Source of the DNA: Cystobacter fuscus | GTDB taxonomy: Bacteria; Myxococcota; Myxococcia; Myxococcales; Myxococcaceae | DNA: 64,000 bases | Assembly: GCF_002305875.1 (NCBI RefSeq) | Contig: NZ_CP022098.1 | Coordinates: forward strand, 6,820,001 to 6,884,000 | Direction: 5' to 3' | In this document: positions 57,931-64,000 of the stretch, piece after piece | How the letters are laid out: each line of letters starts with the position of its first letter | Position numbering within the stretch: position 1 is the stretch's first letter | Notes under the pieces: model-generated | What the model was told of the DNA's origin: nothing | Database searches by the model: none | What the model saw: only the letters and a program-made list of their open reading frames with translations | Made by a program: the position numbers and the translations under genes

Positions 57931-60002
57931 GGGTCCCTCCGGGATTCTTCTTCGCGGGACAGCACGCCGGCCTCAAGCCCCAGCGCAAGGACGTGGCGCT
58001 CGTCTACAGCGACACCCCCTGCGCGGCCGCGGGCTGCTTCACCGCCAACAAGGCCCGCTCCGCGCCCGTGCAGGACGCCGAGCCCCGCCTGCCCGCCGCG
58101 GACGTCCAGGCCGTGCTCGTCAACTCGGGCAACGCCAACGCCCTCACCGGCGCCGCGGGGCTCGAGGCCGTGCGCACCCTGCGCGAGGAGCTCGGCCAGC
58201 TCCTCTCCGTCTCCCCCTCCGCCGTGCTCTGCGCCTCCACGGGCGTCATCGGCCATCCGCTGCCCGTGCCCAAGGTGCGCGCGGTGCTCGCCCCGCTCAA
58301 GGAGGGCCTGCGCCCCGAGTCGGATGCCGCCGCCGAGGCCATCATGACCACCGACACGCGCCCCAAGCAGGTGTGGCGCTCGGTGCGGCTCTTCGATCGG
58401 GACGTGACGGTGTCCGCCATCTTCAAGGGCTCGGGGATGATGCACCCGTCGCTCGCCACGGTCATCGCCGTCATCGTCACCGATTGCGCCATCGCCCCGG
58501 AGCCGCTCGCCACCGCCCTGCGCCAGGCCGTGTCCTGCTCCTTCAACAGCCTGACGGTGGACGGGGACATGAGCCCCAACGACACCGTGTACGTGCTGGC
58601 CAACGGCCGGGCGGACCACCCCCCCCTCACCGGTCCCGGGCCGGAGTGGGACGCCTTCACCAGCACCCTGACGGACCTGTGCCAGGAGATGGCGCGGGAG
58701 ATCGCCGCGGATGGCGAGGGCGCCACCAAGCTCCTGGAGGTGGAGGTGACGGGGGTACCCACCCCGGCGATCGCCCAGGATCTGGCGCGCGCCGTGGCGG
58801 GCTCCACCCTGGTGAAGGCGGCCGTCTTCGGGGCCGATCCCAACTGGGGCCGGGTGCTCGCCACCGTGGGCGCGCGCGCCGGCACCCAGGGCTACGCCGT
58901 GGACCCCTACCCCGCCCGGGTCAGCATCCAGGGCATCTGTGTCTACGAGGGCGCGCCCCAGCCCTATGACGCCACGGTGCTCAAGGCCCGCATGCGCGAG
59001 CCCGAGGTGCGCGTGGAGGTGCACCTCACCGACGGCGAGGCGTCCGCCGTGGCGTGGGGGTGCGATCTCTCGTACGACTACGTGAAGATCAACGCGGACT
59101 ACACCTCGCTCATCGTGTCCAAGCCGGACGGCGGCGTGGGCAAGGATGACCGGCTGGCCAACTACAGCCCCGCCTTCAAGACGACGCTGCTCGTCGAGTC
59201 GCTCTCGTACATCTCGCGCTTCCGCGGCAAGCGCTGCGTCATCCGCTACGGCGGCGCGGCCATGGTGAAGGAGTCGCTCAAGCAGGCCTTCTGCCGCGAC
59301 ATCGAGCTTTTGCGCTCCGCGGGCCTGCAACCCATCATCGTGCACGGGGGCGGGCCGGAGCTCACCCGCACGCTGGACAAGCTGGGGCTGCGCCAGGAGG
59401 GCGTGCTCGTCTCGGACGACTCGGGCCTCAAGGTGGTGGAGATGGTGCTGTCGGGCTCGGTCAACTCCGATCTCGTCACCATCCTCAACAACATGGGGGA
59501 CCGGGCCGTGGGCCTGTCCGGCAAGGACGGGGCGATGATCCGCGCCCGGCGCATGTCCACCGAGGACGGGCGCTCGCGCGAGCACGTGGGCGAGGTGACG
59601 CGCGTCAACCCCGAGTTCCTGGAGATGATGCTCGGCCAGGGCTACGTGCCCGTCATCTCCCCGGTGGGCCTGGGCGAGGACGGCCTCACCTATGACCTGG
59701 GCTCGGACGTGGTGGCCGCCGAGGTGGCCAAGGCCCTCAAGGCGCACAAGCTCGTCTACCTGCACGACGCACCGGGCATCCTCAAGGACAAGGAGCTCTT
59801 CAGCGAGCTGACGGCCGCACGGCTCCAGGAGCACCTGGACGCCGGCGCCTTCAGCGGCAGCATGCAGACGCGCGCCATCATGGCCATCAAGGCGATTGGC
59901 GGGGGCGTGGAGCGGGTGCACGTCATCGACGGGCGCGTGCCCCACAGCCTCATCGCCGAACTCTTCACCGACAAGGGCGTGGGTACACTTGTCACGCGTT
60001 GA
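57927..60002 (+). CDS. argJB: ArgJ-ArgB fusion: glutamate N-acetyltransferase plus acetylglutamate kinase
   Basis: 691 aa. Residues 1 to about 400 are ArgJ: KGSGMMHPSLAT, and the self-cleavage region EGATKLLEVEV with Thr as nucleophile. Residues about 410-691 are acetylglutamate kinase: VIRYGGAAMV, PIIVHGGGPEL, SGKDGAMI and YDLGSDVVAAEVAKAL, with no stop or start between. ArgJ recycles acetyl groups from acetylornithine; ArgB phosphorylates N-acetylglutamate, the feedback-sensitive step. The GTG start overlaps the argC stop. Self-cleavage of the ArgJ part would leave the kinase on the beta fragment. Confidence 0.92.
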   Translation: MRVPPGFFFAGQHAGLKPQRKDVALVYSDTPCAAAGCFTANKARSAPVQDAEPRLPAADVQAVLVNSGNANALTGAAGLEAVRTLREELGQLLSVSPSAVLCASTGVIGHPLPVPKVRAVLAPLKEGLRPESDAAAEAIMTTDTRPKQVWRSVRLFDRDVTVSAIFKGSGMMHPSLATVIAVIVTDCAIAPEPLATALRQAVSCSFNSLTVDGDMSPNDTVYVLANGRADHPPLTGPGPEWDAFTSTLTDLCQEMAREIAADGEGATKLLEVEVTGVPTPAIAQDLARAVAGSTLVKAAVFGADPNWGRVLATVGARAGTQGYAVDPYPARVSIQGICVYEGAPQPYDATVLKARMREPEVRVEVHLTDGEASAVAWGCDLSYDYVKINADYTSLIVSKPDGGVGKDDRLANYSPAFKTTLLVESLSYISRFRGKRCVIRYGGAAMVKESLKQAFCRDIELLRSAGLQPIIVHGGGPELTRTLDKLGLRQEGVLVSDDSGLKVVEMVLSGSVNSDLVTILNNMGDRAVGLSGKDGAMIRARRMSTEDGRSREHVGEVTRVNPEFLEMMLGQGYVPVISPVGLGEDGLTYDLGSDVVAAEVAKALKAHKLVYLHDAPGILKDKELFSELTAARLQEHLDAGAFSGSMQTRAIMAIKAIGGGVERVHVIDGRVPHSLIAELFTDKGVGTLVTR

Positions 60003-60027
60003 GCCAGGACCCCGGAGGCCCCACAAC

Positions 60028-60513
60028 GTGAGTCCGCTTCGGAACAATGGAGACAAGGCCGCGCGCCAGGACGCCATCCGCCGCATCGTCCGCACGCACC
60101 AGGTGGGCACCCAGGAGGAGCTGGGACAGCTGCTCTCGCGCGAGGGCTTCGACGTCACCCAGGCCACGCTCTCGAGAGACCTGGCGCAGCTGGGCGCCAT
60201 GCGCGTGTCCCTGCCCGAGGGCGGCACGGTGTACGGCCTGGAGGCGGCCCCCCCGCGCGGGGGCGAGTCCCGATTGATGGAGCTGGGGGAGATGATCCTC
60301 TCGGTGGAGGACAACGAGATGCTCGTCGTCGTCCGCACCCGTCCCGGCTCCGCGCCCCTGGTGGCCTCGGCCATCGATCACGCGCGGCTGCTCGAGTGCC
60401 TGGGGACGCTCGCCGGAGATGACACCATCTTCGTCGCCCCGGCGCGGGGCCGCTCCACGCGCACGTTGAACCGGAAGTTGAAAGCCTTCTTTGGAAAGGA
60501 AGACACCCCATGA
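60028..60513 (+). CDS. argR: Arginine repressor
   Basis: 161 aa. An N-terminal winged helix (QDAIRRIVRTHQVGTQEELG, then TQATLSRDLAQLGAMRV) and a C-terminal oligomerisation and arginine-binding domain (LVVVRTRPGSAPLVASAID, TLAGDDTIFVAPA). It likely represses this operon in response to arginine. The GTG start at 60028 follows ggagg with 10-nt spacing. The gene lies inside the arginine operon, between argJB and argH. Confidence 0.92.
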   Translation: MSPLRNNGDKAARQDAIRRIVRTHQVGTQEELGQLLSREGFDVTQATLSRDLAQLGAMRVSLPEGGTVYGLEAAPPRGGESRLMELGEMILSVEDNEMLVVVRTRPGSAPLVASAIDHARLLECLGTLAGDDTIFVAPARGRSTRTLNRKLKAFFGKEDTP

Positions 60514-61955
60514 CGATTGCCAAGACGGCCGCTACGGGCGGAACCGGCCTCCACCCGGAGGTGCTGGCCTTCACCAGCTCGCTGTCGCTCGACAAGGCCC
60601 TGCTGCGCGAGGATCTGGTGGGCAGCCTCGCCCACCTCACCATGCTCTCGCGCACCCGCCTCATTCCCTCCGAGGACGCGCGCGCCATCCGCGAGCAGCT
60701 CGTGGCCATCTGGAAGGCCTCCCAGGCGGGCACGCTGGCACTCCCCGACGAGGAGGACGTGCACATGGCCGTGGAGGTGGAGATCACCCGCGTGCTGGGT
60801 GAGCGCGCGGGCCTGCTGCACACGGGGCGCTCGCGAAATGATCAGGTGGCGGTCGACCTGCGGCTGCACGTGCGCGAGAAGGTGGCCGAGGCGCTCGACG
60901 TGCTGGCGACGCTCATCGAAGGCCTGGTGGCCCGGGCCGAGGCCGAGCGCGGCGTCATCCTCCCCTCCTATACGCACCGGCAGCGCGCGCAGCCCATCTC
61001 CCTGGCCTACCAGTTGTGTGGCTACGCGGCCATGTTCGTCCGGGACGTGGACGCGCTCGGCTTCGTGCTCCAGGGCGTGGCGCCGCTGCCCCTGGGCGTG
61101 GGCGCCATCGGCGGCACGTCCCTGCCCATCGATCGCGAGGTGACGCGCGAGCTGTTGCGCTTTCCCCGCGTGACGATGAACGGCCTGGACACGGTGGGCG
61201 ACCGCGACTTCGCCATGGACTTCGCGTACACGGCGATGCGCTCGCTCCTGCACGCCAGCCGCGTGGCCACGGACTTCTACGACTTCGCCTCGCCCGAGTT
61301 CGGCTTCGTGAAGCTGGACGGGGAGATCGCCTGCGGCTCGAGCATGATGCCGCAGAAGCGCAACCCGGACGTCTTCGAGCTCATCCGGGGCAAGGCGGGA
61401 CGCGCGGTGGGCAACCTGACCAACCTGGCGGTGCTCGTGAAGGGCCTGCCGGTGGGCTACAGCCGCGACCTGCAGGAGGACCGGCAGGTGCTGCTGGAGA
61501 CGGGGCCGCTGCTCACCAGCGTGCTGTCCATGCTCCACCTGGCGCTGGGCAAGGTGTACTTCGACAAGGAGAAGTGCCTGGCCGCGGTGGAGTCGGACTA
61601 CATGCAGGCCACGGACGTGGCCGAGGCGCTGGCGATGAAGGGCATTCCCTTCCGCACGGCCTACAAGTCCACGGGCGCGCTGGTGCGCGCGTGCCAGGAG
61701 AAGGGGCTGCCGCTGGCGAAGGTGACGCTGGAGCTGGCCCAGTCGGTGGATGCGCGCTTCGACGCCGAGGTGCTCAAGAGCGCGGATCCCCGGCGCGCGG
61801 TGGAGCGCAAGGCCAACGCGGGGGGCACCGGCCCCGCGTCGGTGGAGAAACAACTGGTGGAACTGAAGTCCCACGCGGCGCGCGCACGGGAGATGGCCAG
61901 GGCCATTCCCCGGCTCGCCCCCCTCTTCGACTCGTTGCAGGAGGCAGCACTGTGA
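60510..61955 (+). CDS. argH: Argininosuccinate lyase
   Basis: 481 aa, the last step of arginine synthesis: argininosuccinate to arginine and fumarate. Signature GSSMMPQKRNPDVFEL with the catalytic Ser loop, LLHTGRSRNDQVAVDLR and TLPIDR-type segment GTSLPIDREVT are present. Full length for the family. ATG 60510 overlaps the argR stop, and the argF start overlaps its own stop. Confidence 0.94.
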   Translation: MTIAKTAATGGTGLHPEVLAFTSSLSLDKALLREDLVGSLAHLTMLSRTRLIPSEDARAIREQLVAIWKASQAGTLALPDEEDVHMAVEVEITRVLGERAGLLHTGRSRNDQVAVDLRLHVREKVAEALDVLATLIEGLVARAEAERGVILPSYTHRQRAQPISLAYQLCGYAAMFVRDVDALGFVLQGVAPLPLGVGAIGGTSLPIDREVTRELLRFPRVTMNGLDTVGDRDFAMDFAYTAMRSLLHASRVATDFYDFASPEFGFVKLDGEIACGSSMMPQKRNPDVFELIRGKAGRAVGNLTNLAVLVKGLPVGYSRDLQEDRQVLLETGPLLTSVLSMLHLALGKVYFDKEKCLAAVESDYMQATDVAEALAMKGIPFRTAYKSTGALVRACQEKGLPLAKVTLELAQSVDARFDAEVLKSADPRRAVERKANAGGTGPASVEKQLVELKSHAARAREMARAIPRLAPLFDSLQEAAL

Positions 61956-62857
61956 AGCAAGACTTCCTCTCCCTGGCGGACCTCTCCGCGGCCGACTACC
62001 GGTCCCTCTTCGACCGGGCACATGCCCTCAAGGCGAGTCGCAAGCGCAAGGAGGTGGTGACGACGCTGGCCGGCCGCCACCTGGTGGCGGTGTTCGAGAA
62101 GGCGTCCACGCGCACCCACCTGTCCTTCGAGGCGGCCATGTACCAGCTCGGCGGCACGGTGACGACGATCACCTCGGCGAGCAGCCAGATCGCCCGCGGC
62201 GAGACGATCGAGGACACCGCGCGCGTCATCTCCGGCTACGCGGACTGCATCATGTTCCGCACCTTCGGGGATGACCGGCTCCAGGCGTTCGCCAAGGCGT
62301 CGGCGGTGCCCGTCATCAACGGCCTGTCCGAGGGAGGCCATCCGGTGCAGGTGCTGGCGGACCTGTTCACGGTGGAGGAGCGGCTGGGCGGAGTGAAGGG
62401 CAAGACGGTGGCGTTCCTGGGCGACTGCGCGAGCAACATGGGCCGCTCGTTCGTGGAGGCCACGCGCTTTTTCGACTTCCACCTGCGGCTGGGCTGTCCC
62501 GAGGGCTACCGTCCGGCGGCGTCGCTGCTGGCGGAGGCCGGGGGGCGCGTGCACGTCACGGCGGACCCCACCGAGGCCGTCCAGGGCGCGGACGTGCTGG
62601 TGACGGACGTGTGGACGAGCATGGGCCAGGAGGCCGAGTCCGCGCGGCGCATGAAGGATTTGAATGGCTACCAGCTCGACGAGGCGCTGCTGGCCAAGGC
62701 GAAGCCGGGCGCCATCGTGCTGCACTGCCTGCCGGCGCACCGCGGCGAGGAGATCTCCGCGGGGGTGATCGACGGTCCCCAGTCGGCGGTGTGGGACGAG
62801 GCGGAGAACCGCATGCACGTGCAGAAGGCGCTCATCGAGCGGCTCATCCTCGGCTGA
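61952..62857 (+). CDS. argF: Ornithine carbamoyltransferase
   Basis: 301 aa. Carbamoyl-phosphate site FEKASTRTHLSFE, the HPVQ motif in GGHPVQVLADL (usually HPTQ or HPVQ) and the ornithine site VLHCLPAHRGEE are intact. Makes citrulline. The GTG start at 61952 follows ggagg and overlaps the argH stop. Last gene of the operon; argG is absent from the window and must lie elsewhere. Confidence 0.94.
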   Translation: MKQDFLSLADLSAADYRSLFDRAHALKASRKRKEVVTTLAGRHLVAVFEKASTRTHLSFEAAMYQLGGTVTTITSASSQIARGETIEDTARVISGYADCIMFRTFGDDRLQAFAKASAVPVINGLSEGGHPVQVLADLFTVEERLGGVKGKTVAFLGDCASNMGRSFVEATRFFDFHLRLGCPEGYRPAASLLAEAGGRVHVTADPTEAVQGADVLVTDVWTSMGQEAESARRMKDLNGYQLDEALLAKAKPGAIVLHCLPAHRGEEISAGVIDGPQSAVWDEAENRMHVQKALIERLILG

Positions 62858-62867
62858 GCCCCGGCGG

Positions 62868-62894
62868 CTCCCGGCGGCCTCTCCCCGCCGGGAG
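62868..62894 (+). terminator. Hairpin terminator of the arginine operon
   Basis: CTCCCGGCGG (62868-62877) and CCGCCGGGAG (62885-62894) form a perfect 10-bp stem with a 7-nt loop, 11 nt after the argF stop. The following bases are not a T-run, as is common in GC-rich genomes. Confidence 0.7.
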
Positions 62895-63545
62895 CGTCTC
62901 AATCGCAATACCGCCAGGCTCCCACGAAACTCCGCCAAACCCGCGCTGGGAGTGCCAGGCGGCGGGTTCGCTTCCCGCCGCTTCCAGTAGAGGTTGCCCG
63001 CCGCCTTGAGTCGAACCCACTCCTAACAAGGAGCCGCGGCTCGCATTAGGGGACCAAATCGATTCTTGTCGGACCAAATTTGGACCAAATCCGTCGGCGT
63101 ATAGGCGGGATGGGGGCCCTGTTGAGGAAGGGCTGGAGCCGAGGGGGCGAGGAAGACCGCTGACGGGTGCCGCCAGGGCTGTGCGCCGGGCCGGTGCAGA
63201 GGCGGTGCAGCCCTCTTCAGGCACACGCCGGCCCAAGCAGCCCACCCAGCAGGGGGGGGCGGCTTGGGGCTGGGCTTCTGGGGCACCGTTACGGCTTGGG
63301 GCTCAACACCACGCGCGCTGGGCTAGCCCCTGCGCTTTAGCCACTCTCGCCCTCGACGTGGGCAGTCCCAGGTGGCTGATCGCGCCCTCGGCGTCACTCG
63401 TCACCAAGAAGAATCACCTCTTCCTTGAGATGAAGATCGACTACGTGAACCGGCTGCCCCTGGGCGTGGATGGGCACTTCGTCCAGGCCGGCACTGGAGG
63501 CTGAGTCGCTCCGTGCGCTCGTCCACCCTGACTGTGAGAGACTGC
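62895..63545. other. Intergenic region with possible gene remnant
   Basis: 650 bp without a convincing gene. It holds the GGACCAAAT repeats (63051-63090) and, at about 63385-63504 on the plus strand, a stretch encoding LVTKKNHLFLEMKIDYVNRL and ending in a stop, which looks like the end of a lost coding sequence but lacks a credible start. Nothing else was recognised. Confidence 0.4.
63051..63090. repeat. Three direct copies of GGACCAAAT
   Basis: Identical 9-mers at 63051-63059, 63071-63079 and 63082-63090, that is at spacings of 20 and 11. The last two form an inverted-looking GGACCAAATTTGG. They may be a regulator binding site or an old recombination site; no gene starts nearby. Confidence 0.5.
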
Positions 63546-64000
63546 CTATTTCAGGCGTACTTTCAGGTGCTCCTCCGTGGCGTTGGGCCGCCCCATGAAG
63601 GTGTCGAGCAGGCGTTCCTCGACATGGTGCTGATCCCAAACAGCCATTCGCTCGAGCCCAACACACTCGTGGGGCTCGGCACTCCTCGAATGACCGTCCA
63701 GGTCGAAGATCGTGCAGTTATGGAAGTCCAATATGTCCTGCCTGAATGCGACAATAGGTTGAGTCAGCGGTTCCTCAAGCTCTCTCCGCCCGATGATCTC
63801 CCATAAGTTGGGGTCCAAATGACGGACAGCCACCTTGAAGAGGATGGGCTTGGATGCAATCCGATCGAGGTCTGCATCAGGACTCTCGGTCTTGTAGTCG
63901 TAGAATGCATCATGCGTTCGCGTCATCGCCCTCCCGTAGCCGAAAGAACCGTCCGCGAGGCGGATTCTCAAAAACGTCCCTGGCCTATAAAATCTCGGCA
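63546..64000 (-). CDS. Imm26-family immunity protein (partial)
   Basis: The reading frame enters from the right edge and ends at 63546 (about 151 residues visible). It contains PGTFLRIRLADGSFGYGRA, AFYDYKT, PILFKVAVRH, WEIIGRRELEEP and HECVGLERMAVWDQHHVEER, in the order expected for Imm26, an immunity family found beside many toxin types. The TTG at 63971 is probably not the start since homology continues upstream. A toxin gene is expected beyond the window edge. Confidence 0.75.
   Translation of the reverse strand, partial: PRFYRPGTFLRIRLADGSFGYGRAMTRTHDAFYDYKTESPDADLDRIASKPILFKVAVRHLDPNLWEIIGRRELEEPLTQPIVAFRQDILDFHNCTIFDLDGHSRSAEPHECVGLERMAVWDQHHVEERLLDTFMGRPNATEEHLKVRLK

Noticed and set aside
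57675-60374. Long minus-strand open frame opposite argC, argJB and argR.
   Set aside because: His/Arg/Gly-rich shadow of well-recognised arginine genes; no motif and no ribosome binding site.
63001-63030. tRNA-like T-arm on the minus strand (GGGTTCGACTC).
   Set aside because: The flanking bases do not form the T-stem, and no acceptor or anticodon arm could be built.

Overview
The window is uniformly GC-rich, densely coded myxobacterial chromosome, most likely from the Cystobacterineae (Archangium/Cystobacter/Myxococcus relatives). The reasons are a Lon protease of the Myxococcus LonV type, families largely confined to myxobacteria (DUF6310, DUF5953), many Ser/Thr kinases, FHA proteins and a sigma54 activator, a LexA box of the Myxococcus type, and many lipoproteins. 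I saw no tRNA, rRNA, CRISPR array, transposase or integrase.

Layout. 1-2.8 kb: the end of an ABC-2 exporter and a glutathione transferase. 3.0-10.8 kb: an accessory island in which cargo (a DUF2807 protein, a DUF6310/DUF5953 nuclease-toxin/partner pair, a truncated methyltransferase, an EF-hand protein, a PAAR/nuclease-toxin/immunity set) is separated by partial copies of the 3' end of one intact UDP-sugar epimerase gene. 11-12.2 kb: an MpaB-type oxygenase gene inserted in the same style, flanked by a copy of the 3' end of the neighbouring FAD oxidase gene. 12.2-20.8 kb: a long, translationally coupled leftward operon (GT-C membrane protein, cupredoxin-like lipoprotein, porin, lipoprotein, FMN-binding protein, His-rich membrane protein, GT2, FAD oxidase, epimerase), divergent from apbE, with a Fur-like palindrome between them. 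20.8-23.2 kb: imuA-imuB under a LexA box. 23.4-31.9 kb: a von Willebrand lipoprotein, lon, an amidase, a SitA-like lipoprotein/partner pair, an FHA protein and a trypsin-like protease.

32.0-48.7 kb is the most interesting part and looks like a defence island. It starts with a two-gene unit: a winged-helix protein and a protein with two ATPase modules, the second HerA-like. Next comes a leftward gene set: ECF sigma factor, Ser/Thr kinase, a SAVED protein fused to an HExxH metallopeptidase-like domain, two CD-NTase-type nucleotidyltransferases, a Cap2-like E2-E1 protein and a third CD-NTase. Upstream of it is a kinase-nSTAND-TPR sensor. I read the set as a CBASS-like system in which a cyclic-nucleotide-gated protease may control a transcriptional response, a logic like CalpL/CalpT/CalpS of type III CRISPR but with different parts. 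No JAB (Cap3) gene was found.

49.2-56.8 kb: a signalling and envelope cluster (TPR protein, kinase, coiled-coil exported protein, FHA-GAF-AAA+ activator, two lipoproteins). 56.9-62.9 kb: an arginine operon argC-argJB-argR-argH-argF with overlapping genes and an ArgJ-ArgB fusion, closed by a hairpin terminator. The right edge holds a partial Imm26 immunity gene.

Five otherwise intact genes carry single-base frameshifts, mostly beside G or C runs. This may reflect base-level assembly quality; their coordinates span the frameshift.
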